A DNA stretch of 64,000 bases, taken from contig JAMKCH010072026.1 in assembly GCA_023653785.1 (NCBI GenBank), positions 1-64,000 of the forward strand, given 5' to 3'. Made by a program: the position numbers and the translations under genes. Positions 12,528 through 24,647 of this stretch are shown piece after piece (within the stretch, counting starts at the first letter, position 1; the number at the start of each line of letters is the position of its first letter). Below the pieces are notes generated by a model. The model ran no database searches. It saw only the letters and a list, made by a program, of their open reading frames with translations, and was not told the DNA's origin. The DNA is from Ophioderma brevispina. Lineage: Eukaryota; Echinodermata; Ophiuroidea; Amphilepidida; Ophiodermatidae.

Positions 12528-13143
12528 TATATTATAGAATGGGAGGCCCTTAAATGCATGATTCTAGCAGAATCTAAGACAAAGCGAAACTCAATTGAAT
12601 GCACGCGAGGATCAAGTAAATGATACAACCCGAGAAATTAACTTGGTAAATATTATATAGAAGCTCGGAGAAACTGGCGAGCACAGAACTAAATAAAGAC
12701 AAAAAATGCACGGTCTCGAACCCGGAACCTCTCGCTTTCTAGGCGTGAGAAATACCACTGGGTCACAGAGGACTGTGTTAATGTGGATACCAGTGAACGA
12801 GCGCTTATGTATTTCAGTCTTTATTTCAGAGTTTCAAGCGGCCGTAATTATATTTCATATTATAGAATGGGAGGACCTTAAATGCATGATTCTAGCAGAA
12901 TCTATGACGAAGCGAAACTCAATTCAATGCACGCGAGGATCAAGTAAATGATACAACCCGAGAAATTAAGACTGAAATACATTAGCGCTTGTTCACTGGT
13001 ATCCACATTAACACAGTCCTCTGTGACCCAGTGGTATTTCTCACGCCTAGAAAGCGAGAGGTTCCGGGTTCGAGACCGTGTATTTTTCGTCTTTATTTAG
13101 TTATGTGCTCACCAGTTTCTCCGAGCTTCTATATAATATTTAC
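12528..13143. mobile_element. Inverted pair of tRNA-derived SINEs
   Basis: Two copies of a tRNA-like head face each other. At 13022-13078 (+) the sequence has an A-box-like GACCCAGTGG, AAGCGAGAGG and the B box GGTTCGAGACC. The inverse occurs at 12716-12772. Arms of about 180 bp (12644-12826 and 12966-13143) pair almost perfectly. About 115 bp of non-tRNA sequence (starting ATAGAATGGGAGG) is repeated directly at 12535 and 12864. The heads lack an intact acceptor stem, so these are SINEs, not tRNA genes. Confidence 0.7.
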
Positions 13144-13600
13144 AATCTTTTTTTTGATTCACTATGTATATGTGTTATGATGTCGCTGTCAACTCGAGAG
13201 AAAAGTATAAGCATAGTGGAATTACCTAGGTGTGTTTCCATGAAAGGCACTTCACAATTGCACTTGAACATGCACACCTACAACTGTGCATGCGCACACA
13301 CGCATATGCACACACACACACACACACATGAAAAACATAATCCTCCAACAAACCACAGTTAGTCACTAACCTCTAAACAAACTAATTTGTTGAATCTGCA
13401 TAAATGGCAGTTGATAGCAATAATTAGGGAAGAGGTCAGAAAAAATTATGTTGCATACTGTGTTGTGCCTGGATAATGTTGACTTGTGGTAAGCCCCCAT
13501 ATATCACCAACTGACCGATCTATATTGATCTCAGAAGAGGATTGTGTGATGTTCATTCAAAATTTATGGTTTTCATGCATGGACAGCATTTAAAATGGAA
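13144..13600. other. Intron sequence with (CA)n at about 13296-13328
   Basis: Only a short CA/GCA microsatellite is recognised. Confidence 0.5.
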
Positions 13601-14201
13601 TGGGATCCATCTACAGGAAAAATAGAATAGCGCACTGCTGTTTGTCTCAAACTCTTTTGCCCTCTTCCCTAGGGCTATACCAGAGGGTGTATTGAGTCCA
13701 TCCCACAATGCACCAGTTCAGGGACATTACACTTCAATAGGGTCATGTGATACCACAAAATTCCCATTCCTAACACATAAAAACCCCGACTTTTACACTC
13801 ATTTTAGCCCACTTGTACTTGGGTAAATTTTCGCATGGTCATGAAATGTTTTTCGGTCCTTAAACAACTTCAATGTTTTTTATTCCTAAGTGCTGATATG
13901 TGTTTAATACTGTACAGTATAGGCACATTGTATTGCATTATGGGATTGGTTCCAAACACCCTCTGGGACTATACTAATCGCTTTAACAATCTAAAGTTGG
14001 TGTGTCACACTTGCAGGTTCTTCAAGCACCTGTAAATGTAGTACACAACCTCCTACCTTTCCAATAACTGAATTTCCAACAAGTAAGTGAATTTACAGTA
14101 AACACTTGCAGGGCTACAAGCGGCCCTATAATTCCTATATTTCCTATATTTTTTACCCTCTCCCTATAAATCCCTATAAACTTCCAAAATCCCTATATGA
14201 A
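13601..14201. repeat. 601-bp tandem duplication, unit 1
   Basis: Starts TGGGATCCATCTACAGG and is followed directly by a second copy. Includes a CAGGGCTACAAG end (14109) and a CCCTATAA-rich tail. It has no coding content. Confidence 0.85.
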
Positions 14202-14802
14202 TGGGATCCATCTACAGGAAAAATAGAATAGCGCACTGCTGTTTGTCTCAAACTCTTTTGCCCTCTTCCCTAGGGCTATACCAGAGGGTGTATTGAGTCC
14301 ATCCCACAATGCACCAGTTCAGGGACATTACACTTCAATAGGGTCATGTGATACCACAAAATTCCCATTCCTAACACATAAAAACCCCGACTTTTACACT
14401 CATTTTAGCCCACTTGTACTTGGGTAAATTTTCGCATGGTCATGAAATGTTTTTCGGTCCTTAAACAACTTCAATGTTTTTTATTCCTAAGTTCTTGATT
14501 GTGTTTACTACTGTACAGTATAGGACATTGTATTGCATTATGGGATATGGTTCCAACACCCTCTGGGACTATACTAATCACTGTAACATCTCAAGTTGGT
14601 GTGTTACCCTTGCAGGTTTCTTCAAGCACCTGTAAGTAGTACACAACCTCCTACCTTCCAATAACTTGAATTTCCAACAAGTCGTGAATTTACAGTAAAC
14701 ACTTGCAGGGCTACAAGCGGCCCTATAATTCCATATTTCCTATATTTTTTACCCTTCTCCCGATAAATCCCTATAAAACTTGCCAAATCCCTCTATGTCC
14801 CT
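14202..14802. repeat. 601-bp tandem duplication, unit 2
   Basis: Matches unit 1 base for base for about 280 bp. From about 14490 it accumulates scattered one-base gains and losses (for example GATTGGTT against GATATGGTT). This asymmetry suggests a low-quality end of sequence rather than ordinary divergence. Confidence 0.85.
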
Positions 14803-17141
14803 AATTTTTTTCTACACAGAAATTACAGATTGATGTTTTTCCCATGTTTTGGGTAATTAAATGAGGGGGAAATGCTTTCTGACTGTGCCCCTACCCCTAT
14901 TTGAATTTGTTTTGAGGAATCCGGGTTTCTGCAGAGTGTAATTAGTTCAAGTATGACTCTAATAAGTCATGGCATTGAAGTTTTGACCTTATTTTGACGT
15001 TTGGACCAATCACCATAGGTCAAAGAGGTGTTGTTTTGTGGAAAAAAATGGCAATAGTTTCTGGAAAGTTTTTAAATTATTCATTTTGAGATACCGTGGA
15101 AACCTCACACGTTACAGTGGGAAAATTGACATGTTCCTTCCTGCTACTTCTGGCAACACAAATAGTTTTTATTTTAGAAGTGGTAATATCATCTGCTACG
15201 TGCCCTCTACCTAATCAACACTAATTTTAACAACTATGTCAATATTAGCACTTGAATCCATTGTACACCAATGTATCATTACCCAGGAATTTGCAGTTGA
15301 CGTTTCTTCTCAAACCATGGTCAAAGGTCACATGGGTCCTACTGGTCATCTGTGTACACCCCAAGTAATTAGCCGTGGTTTCTTTTTGAGGGCAAATTTG
15401 GTTGGCAATTTAATAGATTTTAATAAAAGGTGTCCAAGCGTAATGTGGGTCATTACAGGTAATAACACACTTATAATCTTGAGCCAGTGGTTCGTTTGAG
15501 CATGATGGAACCCTATACCTCATTGGCTAATGAAATTGCATTGACAATACAAAATAGGGTCAAGCCACATCAGGTCCTCCTTAGAGGTCGATCTGTGTCC
15601 AACCTGAATTAGTTTTGGGTGGGTTATTTTTTTTATATCAAGTGGGATGTCATAGCACCTAACTGCCAGAAATGACATTTAATAGTTTTAAACACATTAG
15701 TTAAAGGTACATAGGGGTCTTTAGAGATCAACTGTGTACAAAACTGGTGAATCTTAGGCCAGTGATTCTTTTCCGAAGTCTAGTTTAAGAAAGAGACACT
15801 ATCAGTGATTGTACATATCTTAAAATTTGCAGGAATAGCCTTCAAAGTGACGGATCAGTCTGTGAAGTCCCTCATAAGTTACCATTTTCCAACTGGAGAA
15901 TTGACAGAAAAGGAAGAAAACCGTAGTGTTCCAGATACGATTCTCCCCTTCAATTCCGTTTTGTAGTAAGTGTCCGAACGGGACAGTAATGATAAATTTC
16001 CGATTCTGTCCTTATTAGGTTGCTTCTGGTCGTATCTTTTGCAGGGCACATTAGGATACCTGTACTTATTACATCCATGCAAATCTGATTTTTGATGAGT
16101 TTTTTTCGATTTTTCGATTAGCAAATCACTGATAGTGTCTTTAATCAGTCATGGGTAATAAGAGTGAAATAGAGCTTGACAGATATTTTATATAGCATCA
16201 GGGGAATAAGAGTGGAAAACACAAATACATGTCACAGATATGAACTTGAACTTTGCTTTGGACCTGCAATCTGCATCTCATACAAATGTTGTGTTAGCCA
16301 TCTGGGTCCTTTGGTGGCAATAGTTTGTCATTTCCCTCAAAACTGCCTCAAAAATCTTGAAAAAGGCCAATATCTGGCTTGGCCGGACCCCCCCCCCCCC
16401 AACAAAATAGATAAATAAATTATAAGCAAATTCCTTAGAAATGGTATTGTTTTTACCAATATGACCCTTATGAATGGGTAAGGGTTTCAAGTCCAGCTGC
16501 ACACCTCAACCAACCAAGCAAGTAGCCCCCTCCCCATGGAGCATAGGCAAATTTACTTTGATTGTTTTTTTTAAAAACAAATTATACTATAGCATCTATT
16601 TAGCTCTATTTGTAAAGAATATTAAAGCAGTGGTCTATGATTTCGCACATAAGATATTTCTGTTTTTTACTCCTAAACAAAAGATTATGCCTCCAGTCAT
16701 CACATTCAGAAAGTCCCCTAAAATTGACAAGACTTGAACTAACTCTTTCCTGTACAACCATGCTAATTTTAAGATTTGAATACCCAATTGTGTAGTGCTT
16801 GTTTTTCAAAGCCTCCTTTTAATGACATTTTAGACGCTGAAAGGCAATCTTTTGACCAATTCTGTGAAAAACCAGGCAATATTAACATACATGTAATATA
16901 GTCAATAAAGCCAGAAATGGCTCAATTGTTGGCAGAAAAAAAAAAACATATCTTTCTAATGAATTAAAATTGCTGCTTGAATAATACAACGGAAAGGCGC
17001 CCACATTCCGCTTAAAATACATACAAATTCCTATATTTTTCCCTATAATTTTTTTCTTTGTTTTCCCATATTATCCCTATATCTGTTTTTTTGGCCCAAT
17101 TTAGCCCTAATATTTTTTGCAAGGGTGCACTTGTAGCCCTG
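14706..17141. mobile_element. Possible hAT-like element (CAGGGCTACAAG ends)
   Basis: CAGGGCTACAAG at 14706-14717 is the exact inverse of CTTGTAGCCCTG at 17130-17141. hAT transposons typically start CAG-G. Both ends carry CCTATATTT / CCCTATAA tracts next to the termini, but in the same orientation. The 8-bp flanks (AACACTTG, CCCTTGCA) do not match, and no transposase is seen. A MITE (15785) is nested inside. The pair may be unrelated ends. Confidence 0.35.
15785..16144 (-). mobile_element. TTAA-type MITE family 1, copy 2 (inverted)
   Basis: 360 bp, about the same length as copy 1, in opposite orientation. Ends read TTAAGAAAGAGACACTATCA and GATAGTGTCTTTAA. Internal blocks shared with copies 1 and 3 include the GGTATCCTAATGTGCCCTGC region read on the - strand. 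Confidence 0.8.
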
Positions 17142-17636
17142 CCCTTGCATGATCTTTCAAAATTGCTTTATACATGGTGACTTTCTCAACATCGGTCAAC
17201 TGCAAAGCTTATTTTTAAGTTGCACCTTGTTTGTGAAAGAAGTGTCTGTGAAAGTATGACATGTTAAAGAGTGAACCATTTGCATGCTGTCTACAGCTTA
17301 GCTGTGTTTGCAGGCACCACATCTCCTCTTGTGAGTGCGAGGGGGTAAGTGCAATAGCTGCCATGTGATACATCTTTGTGCTGTCCATGTATTAGACTCT
17401 TAACTGAGCTCCTTGATTCCGTGACCCACACAAGACTTGGAATATTGTATTATTGAAGGGGAATTTTTTGACAATGGCAGCTATTGCCTTAAAACCTACA
17501 CATGAACATCTATGTGTGTACCTATAGGGCACATTCATTATTCCTACTTACTTGGAATATGCAACAATCTAGAAAAGGCTTACACATCATACACTTTAAA
17601 CTAGTAACAATATAATTACTGATACTATGTCATTAC
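16145..17636. other. Non-coding sequence
   Basis: A C-run (about 16388-16400) and the CCCTATAT-rich right end of the hAT-like candidate are the only features. Small open frames have no motif. Confidence 0.4.
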
Positions 17637-17980
17637 TTAATGGATGATGACCCGCTTAAAGTATATGAAGTTTTCATCTGATAGAATGGCCTTCAAAACC
17701 CAAAACCCTATCTGTAAATTTTCGCTCCGATATTTCCCTATCCTTGTACTGCGAGAGTCTAAAACCTATTTTATAAGCCCCTAGAGACTATGTTCACATT
17801 AATATTGTCGACAAAATGGGGCACATGTTTGCTCATTAACTTGCTGATAAACACCGTTTTTTAGCCTCGATTTCCACAGGATAATGAGAAAAATAAGTAG
17901 CTTCTGAACCAAAATTATGACATTTCGGTAAAACCTGGGTTCTGGGGATGAATCTATTAGCGATCGACCATGGACCTTAT
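17637..17980 (-). mobile_element. TTAA-type MITE family 3, degraded copy
   Basis: Inverted relative of the element at 50124. The inner blocks AGTATATGAAGTTTTCATC and TGTAAATTTTCGCTCCGATA match the complement of that copy, and the ends are TTAATGG and GACCATGGACCTTAT. The last TTAA has become TTAT. Confidence 0.7.
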
Positions 17981-18054
17981 ATATAAGGAAAGAAACATGC
18001 ATTGCACACTATAAACAATTATCACATAGAGAGAACTCTCGATGTCATTTACCT

Positions 18055-18110
18055 TGTACAGGACTTGAACTGGGACGTCTCGCTTTCGTAAGTGCTCTAC
18101 CAGTAAGTAT
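18055..18110 (-). mobile_element. tRNA-like SINE head fragment
   Basis: On the - strand the A-box-like CTGGTAGAGCACTTACG is followed by the B box AGTTCAAGTCC at tRNA-like spacing. The acceptor stem does not pair, so it is a SINE remnant rather than a tRNA gene. Confidence 0.5.
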
Positions 18111-18796
18111 CAGAACCCATCATCCCTGTAAACAGATTCAATTATGAAAATGGCATGAAAATTTGACTTGGTTCCCTAAATCTTCTATGTAAAAATCAAC
18201 AACAGATGACCTAAATATCACACCTGGTAAATGAGAAGGATGAGCTTTAAGTGGAAAAAGCAAGGTTTGCTAAGATTACAAAACAAATGCACTTAATTAC
18301 CGGGTATGTAACATAAGGGCAATACTACATAACAAATTTACATTATTAATATAATTAACCCTAACCAACACCTCTTAACCCTAAATTCGAAATTTATAGC
18401 ACTTAAAAAAGGAAGCAGGAGGAAACAGAATTTTGTTCAAACTTTAAATTCTACTTATAACATTTCTTTGTGACGTTGTAATATAACAGCAAAAAAATAA
18501 TTTCCTTCTTACATTGATTTAATTGGTATAATAAAGAAAAATCCAAGGAATTCATGTAGCAGCTACGTTTATCACATTGGGGAACCCCGCCCACCGTGTG
18601 TGTTTTTATGATTTTGGGACTCCCGACCCGCCTGCAATCTAACATTCGCCATGCACAGTGACTGAAGTTAAAATGTGTCGTCTGCAAGAGGGCACATATT
18701 GGGGGCATTGCTTGGTAGTGTTTGTGTTTTTGTGCGTGTCTGTGGTAAAAATGTTACCTAAACAGAATTGCCACTGTTTCCATTATGTTATGCGAA

Positions 18797-19033
18797 TCTG
18801 GGAAAACCCGCCACATGTGGGAAATTATATTTTTGGGAGTTTCTTTAAACTATCACTGCAGAGTTTGAAATATTAAGTTTCCGTAACTGTGTTACTCTTC
18901 TTCTTGTGATACACACTCAAACTTACGCCTTATCCAATCGACACAAAATAAATTACAATATAACAGATTTTAAGCTAATTTTCTTTATTTTTTTCAAAAC
19001 TGTCCCAGTGCGACATGTGGCGGGTTTTGCAAG
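18797..19033. repeat. Possible small MITE with AAAACCCGCCACATGT ends
   Basis: AAAACCCGCCACATGT (18802-18817) is the exact inverse of ACATGTGGCGGGTTTT (19013-19028). The interior is AT-rich and non-coding. Confidence 0.5.
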
Positions 19034-19439
19034 ATCACATCACATATAGGCACACCTTTTAATGGCATTCTTCATGTAATGTGGTCATTGTTTACATGGC
19101 CCCAAAGTAACCCATCTCAAGGAGGGTCCAAGACCCAAAGGTCTTCTGGAGTTCATTAGAGGGCATGCCCAAAAATGGTCAGAATTATCACATTACTTTG
19201 TGTATTCACATATTTTGATCAATTTTATGTACACTTGTGATGCTGGGTACTTGGGTGTTGTTGGGGACCTCAATTGACCTTGTGACCTCATGTGACCTTT
19301 CCCATTCACAACTGCGACAGCGGGTGAATTCTCTATTTTTCTTAAACCAAAGATAAAATGGGACAGTACTGGATAAGCTTTGTTCCTGAATTGCAGCTGG
19401 GCCCTTCCTGACCACACCTATGCAAGAATTTTGGCCAAA

Positions 19440-19690
19440 ATAATTTGGCCTCATTTTTACAAGGAAAGGTTATGCAATTTGTTGACAAGCTGGCTAATAT
19501 CTTTTGCCAAAGATAAATGTTAATCTGGCTGAAAACTGCACCAGTAGCTTTGTTGAATTTGAACCAGTGACAGAGGATGATGTTCGGCTCTTGTTATGGC
19601 AATCACCTACATCGACATATGACTTGGATCCTAGCCACATCCTATGGAAGATGCATCATCCAAGACACGTGTTCATTAAGATCACTTCAA
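19440..19690 (+). mobile_element. LINE reverse-transcriptase fragment
   Basis: Translation around 19504-19690 contains FEPVTEDDVRLLL followed by SPTSTYDLDP. It resembles the segment before the RT core of CR1/Jockey-type LINEs, where the usual pattern is F-PVTE-EV then SPTKSCDLDP. Upstream VDKLANIF fits the same family in another frame. It is a short, frame-broken fossil with no endonuclease or catalytic RT box. Confidence 0.65.
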
Positions 19691-21266
19691 ATTCAAATGG
19701 AAGCAATCTAATAATTTTAAGATATGCCTTAAATAGCAAATACCCACCCTCCTACCTGCCTATAAAAAATAGTCCATGAAGTACTTAATTGTTGTTAGAC
19801 ACAATCGAATGTATTTATGATACTTTTACATGACGTCAACATATGGCACCAACAAACCCCGGAAATCTCTTCAAAAACTACGCGAGACAAGCAATATTTC
19901 TAAATATTCCCGTCAGTATAAATTAATTGTGTCATGAACAAATAGAAAATGTACCTATAATCAAGAACAGGTTGATGATCATAACCCGATAAATAAAAAT
20001 GTTCCAAATTATAAATTGATTGAGATATATTGAACAAATTTAATTCCTATGGTTATTTTGACACTTTTGCACCATAATTATTTTTATTATTGATTTTGGC
20101 ACATTTAAAACCAATTGTAAATGTATGTTTGTACATTGTTAGTATCAAAGGTACATTCTAATGTCATAGACACAGGATTTGATTTGAAGGCTGTAATACT
20201 TACAATTTTTGTCAAGTATTTTTTGAAGGTGTTCACGATACACTTTTGGCTGGCCAGATTGCTTTACGTCATGTTACAATTTTAAAAGTATCAGAAATAC
20301 GTTTATTGTGTCTAACCACATATTCTAGTACTATTTCTAAGTCTATTTTTTAATTGGCAGGTATTTGCTGTTATCAGGGCATCATTGTAAAATTATTATG
20401 GATTGTGGCCTTTCTCATTTTGAATTTGAAGTATGACTTAATTTACAGGTGCCATAACACTTGTTTTCATTTGATCCTTAGGTATATCTAGTAACAACTC
20501 CAATTTTGATACTATAGGTGAGGGTTAATATATAATTTCATTTATGGTGAATGCCATCTTGGGCTTTCCGTCAAAATGCTCAATGATGGCTCCAGTGCAC
20601 CAGCAGATTCTTATTCTGCATCCCTAATCTATCATTTTCAGCAAAAAAATGGTGTATAGACTCCAACTTCGCATCACATATGAACGTTCTCTCTTGACTA
20701 CTATTCGTTAGTTAAGTTAGAAAAAGAACAAGTTTTAAATCCGGTTTTTGTCCCGTCAACGGGGGTGACCGGATCCACCCTCCACTCAGCAATACTGTTT
20801 TCTTGTGGAGATTTATTGGAGCAAATATATTGACTACATTAACAATTTGGAAAGTGGTATCTCTGCTGAAAGAGCTTGGGGGCCATCACCAATTGAGCTC
20901 ATTCGCCAAAACACGTACATGCTGCATCCACTGAAGTAGATGGACATTTGTGTCCAACGTTAACAGTGAGACATTTTGAGACTAGGGCCACTTAGATGTA
21001 CAAGTGTACATCTAACGAGTAATTTAGGTGTTTTAAATCTTCCGATCTAATTTTACCAAAATTTTGTTTTTTGTACATGAGTCAGCAAATTTGACTAATA
21101 TTCACAGTTTGGTGATTTCTTGAAAATAAGCACTGTAGCTTACACTCAAGTATGCAGTGGTAATATATTGTATGGCCACTCCGACTACAAACCATTTGTG
21201 CTCTAGTTCTGTCATTTTGTTTATAGCTTGATAACATAGCTACCACTTTTGCTGTTCTATTTGCAG
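19691..21266. other. Intron sequence, AT-rich
   Basis: Nothing recognised. It ends in the polypyrimidine/TTTGCAG acceptor of FN3-a. Confidence 0.4.
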
Positions 21267-21583
21267 AACCTCCAGTGCTTCAAGGGTGGATGTAAGCTAC
21301 AAATACGTCCACCATCCTGTTAATTGGTCATGCCGTGAAGATATGGACTCCAACATCACTGGTTTCCTCCTTGTTCAGTAAACCACGTCTTGTCTCAGGT
21401 ATGGAGGAATTTGACATTCAAGCAGTGTGTGTGTCACCAGGAGAGAGAGTGGATTTCTTTTCAGGACTTCCTTGCACAGCCGGGAGAACACTATGGAGGT
21501 CCCGTGTGTTGGGCTCTTACCAGCAGCCCCCCAACAACTACGGCATTAGCTGTTAGCCAAGAAGTGATTAGTAATGACAGGTG
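21267..21583 (+). CDS. FN3-a exon (frame broken)
   Basis: This begins after CTATTTGCAG with AACCTCC, the same start as the other FN3 exons. Recognisable pieces in changing frames: DSNITGF, a PGE-YEV-VLAL type stretch written as cagccgggagaacactatgg, and a final TTTALAV. The donor is weaker (GTTAGT at 21584). It is 317 bp against 297 in intact copies, with in-frame stops and several indels. It is the most diverged FN3 copy: either a decayed exon or a poorly sequenced one. Confidence 0.6.
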
Positions 21584-22510
21584 GTTAGTATAATAATTTA
21601 GCCCTTAAGTGAGTTTTAAACTACTGTGTGGACATGTTGAACAAATATTTTTAAAATTTTAAAAAAATTAACTTTGTAATTCACATGTTTCATCTCCTGG
21701 ACATGAAATTTTCGTTGTAAGTGAACTTTCTCCTTTGATAAACTTTGTGATGTCATTCACCGTTATGTCCTGTCAGTTTTTTAGACATGCAATGGAATTT
21801 GTCCATTAAGTTTCTGTTCTGACGATAACCTTTGTGAACATTACTAATTCATAGGTCCTATATTCTACTTAGTTGAATTGATGGGCTGCCTGTAACTAAT
21901 CCTGCAAAAGACAGCCCATCATACAATTATTAAAGGCTTAGGTGAATGCATATACATGTAATCTCCGTAGAGGGATGAAATCATTTGATTATGTTTAATT
22001 GTGCCACACATAAGCCAAAAAAACCACTTAAATGTGCAACCGAATTTTCACATAACAGGTGTCCCTAAAAATGTTAAAATCCTAAAAGTTTTGCACTACT
22101 AATAAAGCTGTCTACTATCAGAAATGTACCCATGTGAAGGATTAGCTGAAAAATATGTTTGTGGTACAAAAATTGGTGGCTCATTTCTAATTTTTTATCA
22201 GGGCATCAAATACACTTGGAATTAAGCCATTTAAGTGACAATCTTTAGTAGAGATTGAACTGTTTTTGAATAACTTACACAAAAATATTAAATCTGAGGC
22301 AGGCCTTCAACAATATAGGCCTGTTTGATTACACACATCAAACATCACTACAACAGTCATTCCATTATGCTAACCGGTTGGATGAATAGTTATTTGTAGG
22401 CCTCATTTTTACTCAAACTATAGAATACCCATTGTTTGTGCAATAAGAAATTATGTAACAGGTATTTCATGTTTGTTTTTTCATCAACATATGTCTTGTT
22501 ACGCTGACAG
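21584..22510 (+). other. Intron between FN3-a and A2
   Basis: A weak match to the start of TTAA family 4 (TTAAATGTGCAACC at about 22027, then a TAACAGGTGTCCC block). Nothing else recognised. Confidence 0.4.
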
Positions 22511-23445
22511 AATGCTGTACTCATCCGAGTCTACCACTACTCCTGTTATCCGGCGGAATCACACAGGTGAGAAGTAACACCCCGATCGAAACCCACTCCT
22601 GCAGTCCAGCTGCAGAACACACAGGGAGATAGGTAAACTGCCCTGACTCCACCACTCCTGTCAGTTCCAGCGAATCAACTACAGGGGAAGAGGTAACTGC
22701 CCCTGAATCTACCACTCCCGTCAGTCCATCTGAATCAACAACAGGGGAAGAAGTGACCCGCCCTGAAGCTACACTCCTGTCAGTCGCGAAATCAACTACA
22801 GGGGAAGAAGTAACTTCCCCTGCACCTGAATCTACTAACTACTCCTGATCAGTCCAGCTGAATCACAACGTGGGGAAGAAAGTACTGTCCCCTGAATCTA
22901 CACTCCTGGTCAGTCCACGCATCAAACAACAGTGGAAGAGGTGACTGCCCCTGAATCTACCACTCCTGTTAGCCACGGAATCACACAGGAAGAATTAATG
23001 CCCTGAAATCTACCACACATTTTAGTCCAGCTGAATCAACAACAGGGAAAGCATACTGCCTGGCCCCTGATCTACCACACAACACCTGTCGTTCCAGCTG
23101 AATCAACACAGGGGAAGAATAACTCCCGCTGAAATCCCCACTCCTTCGTCGTCCTGATCAACAACAGAGGAAGAGGTAACTGCCCCTGAATCTACCACTC
23201 CTGTCAGTCCACTGAATCACAACAGGGAATAATAACTGCCGCCCCTGATCTAAATCACCACTCCTGTTAGTGCCTCTGAATCAACAACAGGGAAGAGGTA
23301 ACTCTGCCCCTGAATCTCCACCCTGTGAGCCAGCTAATCAACAACAGGGAAGAGGTAACTGCCCCTGAATCTACCACTCCTGTCAGTCCCGCTGAATCAA
23401 CAACAGAGGGAAGAGGTGACAACTGGTTATGCCACAACTCTCAGT
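22511..23445 (+). repeat. Repeat exon A2: 60-bp Ser/Thr/Pro-rich array, frame broken
   Basis: Acceptor ACGCTGACAG (22501-22510), then about 15 units of the 60-bp repeat, ending with a TTGYATT-type Thr-rich tail. The donor is ambiguous (GTGTAG or GTAGGA near 23444-23447). This is the noisiest array: single-base losses are so common that some units are only about 50 bp long. Confidence 0.65.
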
Positions 23446-23598
23446 GTAGGACCAACACCATGCTTATCTTTGTATAACTAAGATACAAGTCTTCAGGTGA
23501 TTTAAAAAGCCTGCATAATGCTCTTGTATATTGAGCTTGAGATTTCACGAAATCTGGACATAAAGAGCAGCTTGTAAAATTACTGATATGGTCGTTCA

Positions 23599-24055
23599 CA
23601 CCGACGTGTTGGGCTTAGGGGTTAAGTGTCCTCTCACTGTCTCACCTGTCGGGAGGTCGAGGGTTCTAACCCCAGCAGGATCATACCAAAGACTTTAAAA
23701 ATGTACCATACTGCCGCACTCTTCTTTAAAGGATGGAAGTAGAGATTTTAATCACGCGGAGCTACCAGAAACTAACCCCCTGCTGTAGTGTTCAGCTGAA
23801 TTGGCAGATGCTGTTTTTCCGGGTTTATGGAAACAGAGATAAGGCACTGCCCTATGAGCCCTTGGGTGCGGGAAGAGGATTTATTTAACTTTATATTGTC
23901 TTGCATTTACATGACATTCTCCATTATTTCATATGTTGTTTTAACCGTTCTTGTCATGTGAATGGTGTTCCTTTCAATTTTCTCCCCTCCAAATTCATAA
24001 AGAGCTTTCTGGGATTATTCGAAATATTTTGAACAAATAAAATTCAATTCTCTCT
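23599..24055 (+). mobile_element. tRNA-derived SINE
   Basis: A head at about 23607-23680 has an A-box-like GGCTTAGGGGTTAAGTG and a B-box-like GGTTCTAACCCC. A tRNA-unrelated body follows (GGCACTGCCCTATGAGCCC), and a 3' end with repeated AAATAAAATTCAATTC. The layout (pol III boxes, body, A-rich short-repeat tail) is that of a SINE. Confidence 0.65.
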
Positions 24056-24516
24056 GTGAAAGCAAAATGTTTCCTTTTTGGAAAAAGCAAATTTTTCCTT
24101 TAAGATTTTTTTGTGTGTTTAAAATGATAGCCTGCTGTGCTGATGGTGGCAGTTTTTGCATCAAAATGTATATACAACTTCAGATTGTTGCTTTGATTTA
24201 TTACCCTAAACATACATTTGAGACCTACTGAATTCACTCCTGTTTAAAAAAAGAGACTGGGAGATTTTCCCACTGATATTAGTAATTTTGCACTTGATTG
24301 TTTTATAATGCCTAATTAATGCCCGATCGGGCCAAGATTGTGCTTTCGAATGATAAATCCTGAATTTGGCACACATTTGGGGTCATGGTCCCACAAAAAT
24401 ACAATAGGGCGTATTGCATGTGATGTCACCGCCGGGCAAGAACCAAATCATGCGCACCTGTAGGGCCCCCCTTGTACTTTTAAAATTCATGCTCAATGCC
24501 CGGTATCCACAAAAAA
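24056..24516. other. Intron sequence
   Basis: No exon or element recognised. Confidence 0.4.
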
Positions 24517-24647
24517 AAGCGGGTTAACTTTAACCCAGCCAGGGTAAACAGGGTTTAACTCACGATCATGGGTTAAATTCTGTTATTCTCTATGGGATAC
24601 TTAACCCAGGGTTAAAATTCACACTGGGTTAAAGTTAGAACCCGCTT
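24517..24647. mobile_element. 131-bp hairpin MITE rich in TTAACCC/GGGTTAA
   Basis: AAGCGGGTTAACTTTAACCC at the left faces GGGTTAAAGTTAGAACCCGCTT at the right, with short GGGTTAA motifs repeated inside in both orientations. The flanks (CCACA / TGTGAA) extend the pairing. Confidence 0.65.

Noticed and set aside
12716..13078. Functional tRNA genes
   Set aside because: A and B boxes are present but acceptor stems do not pair and the sequences continue into SINE bodies. The same applies at 18055, 23607 and 44706.
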